From positions 18,829-82,828 of the forward strand of contig JALKBU010000108.1 in the NCBI GenBank assembly GCA_023091735.1: a DNA stretch of 64,000 bases, in the 5' to 3' direction. Made by a program: the position numbers and the translations under genes. This document shows positions 1-10,800 of the stretch, in pieces (the first letter of the stretch is position 1; every line of letters begins with the position of its first letter). Source of the stretch: Trichomonas tenax. Its lineage: Eukaryota > Parabasalia > Trichomonadida > Trichomonadidae. The notes under the pieces were generated by a model, which made no database searches, was not told the DNA's origin, and worked only from the letters and a program-made list of their open reading frames with translations.

Positions 1-3000
1 TTCAATCAATTGAAGCCTGAAATCTTCGATATCTATATGTCCACAAATCGCCATTGTATCTAAAGTTCCTATAATTGTCTCAAACATTTCCTTTGTGTCA
101 ACCAAAAACGCAAATTCTTTCGTAAGATTTCTTCCGATTGTCATCATGAAGTACAAGAAAATGAAAATGTCGAGAATGCTGATTCTTGCAAGGATAAACT
201 GAATGTTCTCTGTGGAATGTAATGATATTTGTATTGTCGATATCGCAATCAAAGCCAAAGACTGTGGCGCGAAATTAATAGATAATATTGCTAACAAGAA
301 AGCGATGTAATCTTTTAAAATTATTTCTTCTTGAGCAATAATTTGTGAGATTGATGTTTCTGTTATGAAACCATAAGCCTGTGCCAATGCATGAACTAGA
401 AATGATTTCGAAGAATTATCTTTGTCGCATAAAGAAATTTGGTAATTCGAAATCAACGAGAAAATGGAAATTTTGTCCATTTTTTCATTATGTTCGATGC
501 TTAAATATATTTTGAGCCACTCAAGTCTAACATCTTCTGATGGATGCATAAATAATGCGCAATACTCTTCGTTATTAGACAGCGCTTGTTTCACAGGATC
601 CAACTTCTTCAATATTGCTACGCTGATGGAATAATTCTCACAAGAATTGATGAAGGCAAAAATAACATGTTGCTCATTGACATCGAAGACTAAACTGACT
701 GAATATCCAATAAGATCAACAATATTATCAAGCAATTCTTTTGTTGCGATCCTCATTACACCGGACAAGTATTTGATTAATGTTGGCGCTTTCAAGAATT
801 CTGTGAATATTGAAACATTCGATAATGATATTGAATTGATATCTCTGATGATCAAAGCTTGAACTTCAGGTTCAGCTTTCTTCCACACATCTAAATTATA
901 GATAATTGCTGAGCAATACTGTTTCTTTAATTCAGGGGCACAAAGAATTGAAAATGTAACAATAAACAAATGCCAAAGTCCTGCATCCAATTGTTTCAGT
1001 GGAAGATCATCAAGGAAATATGCAATGACATCAAATCCATTATTATCAAAAATCTGATATGTAATAGTTTGAGAATTATCAACGAGTCTTGCGAATATCT
1101 CTGCGAGATGTCTGAAAAGATTGCATTCAACTGCTTCTTGAAGATTTGATTGACCGAACAAAGAAATGATGAAATCAATGGAATGTGATGCTTCAAAGAT
1201 TTTAATAAAACTGCAAGCAAACGGAATTCCTAAACCACGGTAATCTATGCGGATATCTCCATTTATTGTTTGTAATTTAAGTTGATTCTTAGTGAAGCTT
1301 CTGTTGTTGTATTGGAAAATTGAACGCGTCATATCCGTTGGAAGTTCTTCAGGTCTTAGATCATTTATTCTTTGATTGATCTGGGAATAATTAAGTTCAT
1401 AAGATCGAAGTCTGAATGCTTTAACTTGGACTTGCGTTGAAGAAGTAGAAAGCGACTTAAAGAGAAGATTCGAATTGAAAATTGTGTCTTCATCGATTTC
1501 CATTTTATTTAGTGGCATTGCGGATTCGAATTTTTGTGAAACGAAGACAGAGAAATACTTATTTGGAGTAAAGAACAGCGATAATTTGAAGAATTTCCTA
1601 TAAGGTATTTCTATATGCATTGTGTTCTGGAAAACATTTCCTTTTTCGTCAATTGTGCATAACGATATTTCGCTTTTTTCAAGAATGCATGCGATTCTAA
1701 TTACGCCGTTTCCGAACTCGAATAAAACTCTTTCTCTACTGGAATCATCGATGAGAATCATTGCCTCGAATAAGAAACCGTATTTAATATCGCTATATGA
1801 TATATTTGGTGCTGTGATGCAACTCAATGATGAAGAAAACTGAATCAAAGCATTTTGTTCCGATTTTTGACCCTTCGAGAGAATATTGATTAAACATTTC
1901 AATGATGGCATCACATACTTGTTTAAATTCTTTCCCTCAAACTTTGAGAAGTGTCTAATGAATGCAAATAATGATGATTTGGAACAGATCGTCATCGAAA
2001 TGTATTCGAATAATTTCAAAGTTTTTTCGTAATTGTCATCATCAAAGTGCTCATAAATGAACTGAACAACGCCACCAATCAAGCAGCTGCATCTATTACA
2101 GATAGATGTTTTGCATATATTCAATAGATTGTCTAAAACTGTATTATAGCGATCTGTGTTCTTAAACGCGCACATTAGCAATGGAACAGATTCTGGCTGC
2201 GCAATCTTTGAAAATGATTCAGCAGATCCACTGACGATTCTCATAATGAATTTATATGTTTCTTCATCGACACCAATAGAATTCAATTGATTGCCTATTG
2301 CTGCATATGGAACATTTTTAGGATTGAAATGTGGCGAAAATTGAAGACTGAATAATATTTGAAGAAGAACATCAAAAATGTATTTCTTGTCATTCGTTGG
2401 CGGTAGTTTGATCGCTATTGAGCATATATCGGCAAGAAGTGATGATGTTATAATAATTTTTGCGATTAGAAGGTTCTTTCCTTTGAGTATTCTCAAGAAA
2501 AATTGCAACAACTCAAAATAAAGATTTTCTGCATTTTTCAGCGCAATTATTGGATTTAGAGCAAGAAAAACTTGATGTAATGCGCTGGTTAAGTTTGTTA
2601 ATTGTTCTGTTTCTGTGGAATGATTTACTATTGCTCTTAAGTCTCTTATTGTTTGTGTCATGAATGTTGTTTCGAATAATATTGAGCACAACGAAACGCA
2701 TGAATACTGAGACTTTTGTATGAGATTGATTGAATGTGAAGCTTGAAGAATGTTACAAAGAACTGAAAGCATATGTGGCCTATAAAAAGCTGAAAGCTTT
2801 TCACCAAAAATATGTCTGTGTTGGCCAATGACTATGGCCTGGAAGAAAACATCGAATAAATCATCATCGACAACTGGTTTCGTGTAAATGTCTTGAAGCG
2901 TTGGAAATGTCATGAATAATATTTCTGAAAATAGTAATGTTTCTTGAGTTATCGATCTTAATATATTTAATAACGCCTTTCGTGCATTAACAAGAGATTC

Positions 3001-4299
3001 TGGTGTACTAATCAGCATATAAACTATTTCAAACATCGTCTGACGAAGCGAAATAATATCTGAATCAGGATTCGTGTATATATTGACTGTTGATTCGTAG
3101 AAACACTTGTTGATGAGATTGTGCCAAAGATTGTTATGCGATAAAAATGCTTTGGTCTCTTTTGAATGACTGATATTTAGAGAAATCAGGAAATATAATA
3201 TAACAATGTGATGTAATTTATCCGCTGAAATTTGTTGAAGAATTGCTGAAATAAGTTTGAAATAATTTTGTTGGTTCACATAAAACCTGCATCTCGATAA
3301 TGAATTAGCAATAGACACGAAAGGACTGTTAATCATATGCTCAACTTCAAGAAAAGAATGAACAGGAAGAACAGACTTGTTCTCTAATTCGAATTCAGGA
3401 ACATTATGGAACCCGAGAATTTGCGTTGTTGGCATTTGTATCATCGAAGGAGGTTGATATGGTTCCTTTAAAATGAATCCTGGTGGTTTCTGAGCGACAG
3501 TATTTGCAATGTCAATCATCATTTGGATATTTACGTTCGAATTCATGATGATAAGAAGTATATCAAATAATGATGAAATTAATTCTCGCGATGTTGTTGA
3601 AATCCTACAGATTGCATTGAATATATTCCCAAAATACTTGGATAAGTCTTTCTTTACTGCAACATCAGGAAGATACGTAATAAAACTCATTAAAAATGAG
3701 TTAAAAGTAACTTGGTCATTAGTTGCAAGAAGATTTATCTCGTCTGACATTATTTTGTTTGCAATTTTAAATGCTAGATAAGTGTTTTGTTTGGCAATAT
3801 ATTGGATTTCCATCAATAATTGAGAAATTGGCATTAGGTACTCTAAACTCGGTTTCTGTTCAACTCTTTGGAGCCAGAATGTAATTAATTTCGATTTTAA
3901 CTCGTTTTCGCAATTTAACATTGAAAATGCATAAAAAATGCACGTCATAGTATTGTAATATTCGTTGATATCGATTTCTTCCATCGGAATAAATAATAAA
4001 TATAGTGCAGATCGGAAAATTAATGTAGAGTAATACTTTATCGATTTAGAATCATTCTTTTTCTTGATGATATACGAAATTTTTTGCAGCAATGGTGTTC
4101 TCATAGTCTGGTTAAGTGAAAGTGCCTTGATAATATCAGGCATTGACTTAAAACGAGAATCTAAAATTCCAATATCTTCATGTGGAAGCAATGTTCGAAT
4201 CGTTTCATCAACATCCGATCCAGGGTCCACAATTGGGAGCTGGTAAACGGATTTGAGGAAAACTGCCTGCTCCGATTGGAAAAAATCAAGCAAAAACAT
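1..4299 (-). CDS. N-terminal part of a giant protein, probable BEACH family (runs off the window)
   Basis: A reading frame opens at ATG 4299 and I read it without a stop to base 1 (1,433 codons), so the protein continues beyond the left edge. It starts MFLLDFFQSEQAVFLKSVYQ. Most of it is Leu/Ile/Asn-rich helical-repeat sequence of ARM/HEAT character. Around residues 815-935 a beta-rich stretch (containing FLFEAMILIDD and VLFEFGNGVIRIACILEK) resembles the concanavalin-like lectin domain that precedes the PH-BEACH-WD40 module in BEACH proteins. A very long helical N-terminus plus a ConA-like domain is the usual layout of this family, which acts in vesicle and lysosome trafficking. The BEACH domain itself would lie outside the window, so the family call is inference. 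The start is supported by an AT-rich leader and the lack of an upstream in-frame ATG close by. The neighbouring DNase II gene lies 259 bp upstream on the same strand. Confidence 0.6.
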   Translation of the reverse strand, partial: MFLLDFFQSEQAVFLKSVYQLPIVDPGSDVDETIRTLLPHEDIGILDSRFKSMPDIIKALSLNQTMRTPLLQKISYIIKKKNDSKSIKYYSTLIFRSALYLLFIPMEEIDINEYYNTMTCIFYAFSMLNCENELKSKLITFWLQRVEQKPSLEYLMPISQLLMEIQYIAKQNTYLAFKIANKIMSDEINLLATNDQVTFNSFLMSFITYLPDVAVKKDLSKYFGNIFNAICRISTTSRELISSLFDILLIIMNSNVNIQMMIDIANTVAQKPPGFILKEPYQPPSMIQMPTTQILGFHNVPEFELENKSVLPVHSFLEVEHMINSPFVSIANSLSRCRFYVNQQNYFKLISAILQQISADKLHHIVILYFLISLNISHSKETKAFLSHNNLWHNLINKCFYESTVNIYTNPDSDIISLRQTMFEIVYMLISTPESLVNARKALLNILRSITQETLLFSEILFMTFPTLQDIYTKPVVDDDLFDVFFQAIVIGQHRHIFGEKLSAFYRPHMLSVLCNILQASHSINLIQKSQYSCVSLCSILFETTFMTQTIRDLRAIVNHSTETEQLTNLTSALHQVFLALNPIIALKNAENLYFELLQFFLRILKGKNLLIAKIIITSSLLADICSIAIKLPPTNDKKYIFDVLLQILFSLQFSPHFNPKNVPYAAIGNQLNSIGVDEETYKFIMRIVSGSAESFSKIAQPESVPLLMCAFKNTDRYNTVLDNLLNICKTSICNRCSCLIGGVVQFIYEHFDDDNYEKTLKLFEYISMTICSKSSLFAFIRHFSKFEGKNLNKYVMPSLKCLINILSKGQKSEQNALIQFSSSLSCITAPNISYSDIKYGFLFEAMILIDDSSRERVLFEFGNGVIRIACILEKSEISLCTIDEKGNVFQNTMHIEIPYRKFFKLSLFFTPNKYFSVFVSQKFESAMPLNKMEIDEDTIFNSNLLFKSLSTSSTQVQVKAFRLRSYELNYSQINQRINDLRPEELPTDMTRSIFQYNNRSFTKNQLKLQTINGDIRIDYRGLGIPFACSFIKIFEASHSIDFIISLFGQSNLQEAVECNLFRHLAEIFARLVDNSQTITYQIFDNNGFDVIAYFLDDLPLKQLDAGLWHLFIVTFSILCAPELKKQYCSAIIYNLDVWKKAEPEVQALIIRDINSISLSNVSIFTEFLKAPTLIKYLSGVMRIATKELLDNIVDLIGYSVSLVFDVNEQHVIFAFINSCENYSISVAILKKLDPVKQALSNNEEYCALFMHPSEDVRLEWLKIYLSIEHNEKMDKISIFSLISNYQISLCDKDNSSKSFLVHALAQAYGFITETSISQIIAQEEIILKDYIAFLLAILSINFAPQSLALIAISTIQISLHSTENIQFILARISILDIFIFLYFMMTIGRNLTKEFAFLVDTKEMFETIIGTLDTMAICGHIDIEDFRLQLIE

Positions 4300-4558
4300 T
4301 AAAAATTTTGTTCGATAGTTAACAACTCTTATTGTATAGTTTATGTTCCAAAACGTCAGATGTCACTTGAAATCATAGACTTTCTCATATAAAAAATAAA
4401 ATTTCAAAAAAATTATTTTGTTTTGGAAACTCGTTGTATTTGAGATTAAACTCTTCTCATTTCAGAACATTAAAATTCGGAAGAGTGTTAAAGATATTAA
4501 ATAATTTGAAAAATATATTGATGAAAAATAGATAGTTATAGAAAAGATACTATAAGCT

Positions 4559-5572
4559 TTAAGGGCATTGCTCGAGCTCAACTATAGCAGAGTTAATTGT
4601 TGATGCAAGTTTTTGATCGTAAATGCACCATGTTCCTCCACCTCTCTCGAGCTGCTTCTCCTGGCGGTTGATGCCACCGATGCAGATGTAGTTACCTGCA
4701 ACAGCCCATTTTGAGTGATCATTCATTCTTGACCATGTAACGTCTCCAATCTTAACTTGGAGGACATTGTTGGCCTTGTAGCTTCCTGTGCAATTTGAAG
4801 TCATTGTTCCTGGTCCACGGGCCCATGTTTCAGATTTGACGTTAGTCTTGGCCATTGGAGCGACAAGATCATGGTAAAGATCTAAGCCCCAGAACCTTGA
4901 CTTAGAAAGTAACTTAATTTGGCGTGTTGCCGTTTTAATATCAGTAATTCTTGTCTTTTCCTCCTTATCGAGCCATTCTCCATTGACAACCTTTACGACA
5001 TTGGGTATCTTAGAAGCAGTGAAAGATTGCTCTTGGTGAGCATATACCCAACCGCGCTCAATTAACATTCCATGAGCCCAATCATTGATCTGAGCATGAG
5101 ACATGGTTGTGCAGAGCATTGCCTGTCCGAAAACTGTACCGGTTGATGGGAATTCGTAGTTAGTTGTCACTGATGGATCGTTCGGATATCTTGGAACTGA
5201 GTGTTCGAGGTAAATTCCGTTGTCTTTGTCGTAAATAAGGACACCCTTTTTATGCGCGTAAGTGTCAGACGGATTATTGTCTCTGTGTGGCGGTTGATCG
5301 GAAATCATCATATATCCGATTCCTGGCTGTTTCTTGTAGAGAGGCTTCAGGATATTATAGAGTGGATTTCCTGTCAAAGATCCAACATCTGATGGCGCTT
5401 CTGCAAGACTTGTCGATGGATCTGTGTAAAAATAGGCCATTCCTGTCGCATGATTGGGATTTCTGTCTTTTATTGTAGGAATCTTCCAAAGCGCGAACCA
5501 ATCGACATTTCCGTCTTTAGGATTTTTGCATGAAAGTGTGCAGTCAACAATGGAAAAGAAGCAATAAAACAT
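4559..5572 (-). CDS. Deoxyribonuclease II
   Basis: This 337-residue protein matches DNase II along its whole length, close to the usual 350-360 residues. DNase II is an acid, metal-independent endonuclease of lysosomes or secretions with a PLD-like fold. A short hydrophobic N-terminus (MFYCFFSIVDCTLS) is a plausible signal peptide. It is followed by the family opening NVDWFALWKIP. The first catalytic-type His motif is LEHSVPRYP (about residue 123). The second is MNDHSKWAVAG (about residue 283), which carries the conserved HSKW. Eight Cys are present, including SNCTG and GGTWCIYD, consistent with a disulfide-bonded secreted protein. The ATG at 5572 sits a few bases after TCAATTTT-type initiator sequence. 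In trichomonads such enzymes digest host or environmental DNA in phagolysosomes or outside the cell; this role is from the family, not seen here. Confidence 0.93.
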   Translation of the reverse strand: MFYCFFSIVDCTLSCKNPKDGNVDWFALWKIPTIKDRNPNHATGMAYFYTDPSTSLAEAPSDVGSLTGNPLYNILKPLYKKQPGIGYMMISDQPPHRDNNPSDTYAHKKGVLIYDKDNGIYLEHSVPRYPNDPSVTTNYEFPSTGTVFGQAMLCTTMSHAQINDWAHGMLIERGWVYAHQEQSFTASKIPNVVKVVNGEWLDKEEKTRITDIKTATRQIKLLSKSRFWGLDLYHDLVAPMAKTNVKSETWARGPGTMTSNCTGSYKANNVLQVKIGDVTWSRMNDHSKWAVAGNYICIGGINRQEKQLERGGGTWCIYDQKLASTINSAIVELEQCP

Positions 5573-5595
5573 TTTGAAAAAAAATTGAAAATTGA
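5573..5595 (-). promoter_or_regulatory. Initiator-like element of the DNase II gene
   Basis: On the minus strand the leader reads TTCAATTTTCAATTTTTTTT then CAAA and the ATG. The TCA-pyrimidine-A/T core is like the trichomonad initiator (Inr, TCA+1Py(T/A)), which lies a few bases before the start codon. The assignment rests on position and resemblance only. Confidence 0.4.
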
Positions 5596-7869
5596 ATTCT
5601 ATGATAATATATCATATATCAAAATCCAAAATCTTTTCTCTTCTCAATTTTGAATGCAGAGCGGTTTCTTGATAAATCTATCTCAGCATAACATACAGAT
5701 TAGAAAAATCGATGTTTTTGCACCTCAGAAAATAATGAAAAGTGGATAAAAGATCTCCTGTGTGCTTTGTTAATCAAACATTCCGGAAGATAAAAAATTT
5801 ACCAAAAAGTGATAAAAAGAAATGATTGAGAATTATAACATATATTATATAGCAAGCAATATTGATATCGCCTGAAAGGTGACAAAAATAATAATCAAAT
5901 ATTTGAAATATTCGACAAAAGTGAATCATTTTAGAAAAGTTATTTTTTGTAAACTTTTCAAAATGTGTCACTTTTGTTAAGAATTCAATAATTTATGATA
6001 GATATGATATTTGAGATTTGCTTAAAAAGTGATAATTTAATTGTATTTGCTAAATATAATATACTTGAAGTGCTGAATAAAATTAATAATAGCTCTGAAA
6101 AAATTATCGTTTCCATTGATTTTAAGTTTTTGGCTCGCAGCTCGTTTGGTGGCCTCTGAGTACCCATAGGAGCCACTTTTTCACTTAAGTATATGATCTT
6201 ATTCATTATTTTCGGAATCTATTTTTATTTCCATGTTTACCAATATCCTCTTAGTCTTGAACATCTGATACCTCGGCAATTATAAATCCAAAAGTATTTA
6301 ACATGAACTCAATCAATATATTTTTGTCAAATATTAATATTGGTATTACAACAAAACTACGATGGAGTCGCATTTTGGTTTCGATTTCTTTTGAGCTGCC
6401 AAACCGTGAGATGATGAATGTCATTCATTTTATGCATTGTAGCAATATTGAAGATAGAACTCGATCCTTTTATCTTCAATATTAACGATCCACACAATCA
6501 TGCTCATCAATTTAAGTCTTTGTGCATCATTTCAGCCCCGATCCGATAAATATTTATCGAAAAAATATTCGAAATATCTTTGATTATATGAACTCAACAT
6601 CCCAAAGGAAGGCGTGTGATTAACATGTTGAACTTCATCCTAATTACAATCGCACCAAATAGCAGTTATTCCCAAAGAAATCAATATCGACAATGAAGAC
6701 AAGTTACTGCTGAACATCTCTTTTTCTCTTATAGGAAATTCGTTTTCCAGAGATTATTACGTTAATAAAAGCTTAATTTTGTTCATTCAATACTAAACAT
6801 TTGTTTCCAAGTACTCATTTTGCGAGAGATTGCCTGTATTTCTCTCGGGTTGTTGTTGTTTGTCAAGAGTGTATCTTTGATTTTTGTGATTAAAAAAATT
6901 TAAGCTAATTTGCTTAATTATAATTCAAATCTTGTCAAATTTACAAAATTCAACAAATTAAAATCTACCATTAATCATCATTTTACATAGAGAATATAAT
7001 TAGTAGGGAAATTTTTAATTTTCCATATTATTCATTGATTTTTGACAAAATTTGCGTAATCTGAATGATATTTCTTGAATAGAGTTTAATAGAATATAGA
7101 TGTATGTATTGCTTAGCATAATATATCAGTATCGAATCTTGGTGCCTAATATTTAAGCAAAATATAAATAGTATTTTAACCAAGTAATTCCAATGTTAAA
7201 ATTTATAATAAAAACTAAAATAACAACATATTGGTAATATCGTGGCTCTCTGCTTAAAGATTCATGAATTTTTCCTTAGATAAATATTACATTCTAGACA
7301 TAATCTAAAATAGCAATATTCATTTTCCGTATTTTCTAAACGAATCATACTGTTGCTTCTCATTGTTCTCATATTATTCGAATTCATAAACTCCAATATT
7401 TCATGAATCGTGAAAAGGCAGTAAAGGAATCAAATTTCAGTTTATTTTTGTAAAGTTGAGCCGTGTTTTCATATGAAAACAGTTCACAATTGAATTTCGA
7501 CGATGATCAATAACGATTCGTAAGCTTCTGACGTAATGATAAGATTCAGTAGTAAATTGCTGATGAAGTTACAATGATGAAAACTCTCGTCAACGAATAA
7601 CGAAATGTTCTCGACAAAAATAATTTAAAATTATGTCATGTAAACAAAATAATCTTCAAATAAAATAAAATCTTATTGGTTTCTCTACGAAAATCATTTT
7701 AATTTATTAATACTCAACACTTTATTAAAATTGATGATCATTTAAAATGGCAAAAATTTACTTTACGTGTCAAACAACAAAGGTTTTTGATAAATCGATT
7801 ATTTGATTGTCCACGAAGTTTTCAGCACATAGAAGTTAAATTTTTCAAAATAATTCAGATTTATTTTTT
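5596..7869. other. 2.3-kb AT-rich spacer
   Basis: The spacer separates divergently transcribed DNase II and the membrane cyclase-like gene. Short ORFs here (for example 5985-6206 minus and 6303-6485 plus) have spacer-like composition and no recognisable domain. The only compositional outlier is a small GC-rich island at 6131-6175, listed separately. Confidence 0.6.
6131..6175. repeat. GC-rich island, possible dispersed-repeat relic
   Basis: A roughly 45-bp stretch, with TGGCTCGCAGCTCG followed by TTTGGTGGCCTCTGAG, is far more GC-rich than the surrounding spacer. On the minus strand it reads VAPMGTQRPPNELRAKN. Its composition and abrupt edges suggest a fragment of a dispersed repeat. I have no second copy in this window to prove it. 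Confidence 0.3.
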
Positions 7870-10800
7870 ATGGAGAAACATGGTTTCCGTATATGGAGTA
7901 ACTTATGTGAATGGAGTAAGTTCTTTCACTTTTTCCATTATATAAGTACTAAGTCAGAGAAATCCGTGTACGTGAGACAACACCTCCAATTGCTTCTCCC
8001 TTTATATTGTGGTATTAAATTATCGATGTTACCCCTTATAATGACTTTCCATGAGTCGAACATGCTCAACAATGTTATAGGGAAAATCCTTTTTCAGTTG
8101 ATTTCGTTAGGATTTATCGGCATCAAATATTTTAATCTATTAATATTCTCGTTCGTATTAGTTTTCTCATTGACGCTTATCTATTATTATATTCGAATGG
8201 ACAAAATGATTCTTCATCATTCAGGAACAGTTATAAATTTTATTCTCGAAGAAATTGCACCGATATTATCCAATTATGCATCTACAGGCATTCAACATTT
8301 CGCATTAGAAATAGCACAAGGTCATCCTAGCTATTTTTCTTTGATATTATCATTGATTACATACATTATTTTAGCGTTTTACACATACATAGGAGCTTCG
8401 TTTAGAGGAGTAAGTCTATCGGTAACAAGCTTGAGTCACTCGTTTTGGAAACATTCACATTATTTTTATCTCACGCAAATACCGAACATGATTCAACAAT
8501 TTTGGATATTAGCATATGTATGGAAGTATGGATTGATCTTTACTATATCCGGAAGTATGTTAACAGCCTTAGGAATGCTTATTTGGTGTGCTTCGATACC
8601 TTTCATTACAAAAAACTCAAATATATTCGCAATAAATGTATTCGGACTACCACTTACTATCCTCATAGCTGAATTATTGTATGTTATGAATTATTACAAT
8701 GAATTAGTTTTATTGCTTTTCGTAGTTTTCTTTATAGTCTTTTGGTTCTTATTTTTGAGCCATATTTTATTCGATTTCTACTGCTGGATCATCATGAAAC
8801 GTACAAATTTCTCAGAACACGATTTATTCGATTTAGACAACATTTTTCAACTCCCGCAAATTAAACCTTCGTTATTCATGAGATTGGCTCGATTGCTGAT
8901 TGTTAAACAGTTCAAAGACATTCACGCACTTCTCGTTGCTGCCATAGAGTCAGACAGAGATTACGAACTCATTCTAGAATGCTGTAAAATGTTGATGGTT
9001 CATTCGATAATTCCTTATCATCTTCGACAAAAAATTCGAGACATTGACATCAGGCAATTCAAGTTTAGTTCGAAGCCACTGCTATGCGAAATACAGTACT
9101 TCATTGATAAGCTTGTTGATTCGCCTGAAGATGTCGAACACAGCATTAATATCATCGAAGATATGAAACAGAAAACGAAAATTGCTTTGTACTCATTTTC
9201 AAACGCTTTATGTGATGCCACTCTTGCGAAAAAAAGATTCACATGCGCGTTAAACTACGCCTTGCTATCACAGAAGTTGATGGATATGGCCGAATATTCA
9301 TTGGATGGAAATCCTCTGTCAATGGAACTCAATTTATCATTTTCTGATTATTTGCTTAGAATTGGAGGTGATTTTATTAGAAATATGAGACTTAGAAAAC
9401 AAGCAGAATCAATTAAAACTAATTTCATTAAAACAGATGATGAGAATCGTCTCAACTTAACAGCAAAAAACAAAACAGAAAAAGATGAAGCAGAGTTAGA
9501 ACAAATTCTTTCATATCAACGCGCTCTTGATTCTATTTCTCATTTCCCATCAAAACTTTTACTCATTGTCGCAGTAATCTACGGTTTCTTCTTTTTGTTC
9601 CCTTTGATATCCCTCAGCTATTATTCATCAATCGGTATAATCAATCCTGATTCATATTTCAGTCAACAACACGCACCAACGCAATTCAAGATCTTTTGCG
9701 CACTCTCAAATCTCCAAAAATATATCGAACTTTATAATCTGTCTGAATTATGTGATATTTGTTATTATGTGCGGCCTGTTTCCATCAATGCAATTGTATT
9801 ATATCTCAATGGGATTCTTTGTCCAGACGACAATCTTCCAATCTTTGATGGCGCCGGTGAAAACGTTTCGAATTTTCCTGATCAGTTCATTAATTTCATG
9901 GCGAACCAAATTATTTACTATGAAAACGCGAATTCATTTCAAGATAGATTAACTAGTTCTTACTGGGAATTGGCAAGAATGAACCAAGTCTTTGATTCAT
10001 TGATTGAAAGATATCTTTCTTGCACGAGACATATTAAAGATGAATCAAACAGAAGACAATATATTGCTTCAGGATCGACATCTTTTGTTCTTTTGATTGT
10101 TTTCATTTGCTTGATTATATTCTATTACAACCCGAGTATATCGAAGATGGTTGATATATTTAGCGGAATAGAGCCTCAAACTCTTGAAGAGTTCAGATCC
10201 AATCTATTCATTACAATTCATCGTCAGCAATCAACATTTGAAACAGAAATAGAAGTTGATAACGATGGAGCTTTGGATCTCGAAGAAATCGAAGATGATG
10301 AGAACAATCATTTCGGGCAAAGCGATTACACAGACTTAATTGAACACAGCGCTCACGCTCCGATTAAATTGCAATGGTATGATGCAGCAAAACCACGAAC
10401 TTTGATAATATATTTAGTTATTTTGTTCGTTATCAGATATGCTTTTGTTCCCATTGTTTATTTTATTTATAACAGAGCGAGAAAGGAATTCATCGACCAT
10501 AACATCAAAATACATGAAGAAATGGACTTCATTTCATTGATATTACTTGAAGTCAGTGCGAATTTCGCGAATATTTCAGGAGTTTCTGGTGCACATCCAG
10601 GAAAAATCCCACGAATCTCTAAATTCAACGGAAACTTGTTGACAGGAATAGATAGATGGAACTTGTTTGTTGACAATCAAAGCAACTTAACGAGAGAAGA
10701 AAGAATCACAGAAACGTTTGATATGTTGACTTACATTGTTCCTGTTTTCCAAAATTATCATGAGAATTATCATTATTTTGCTGACACATATGCAAAATAT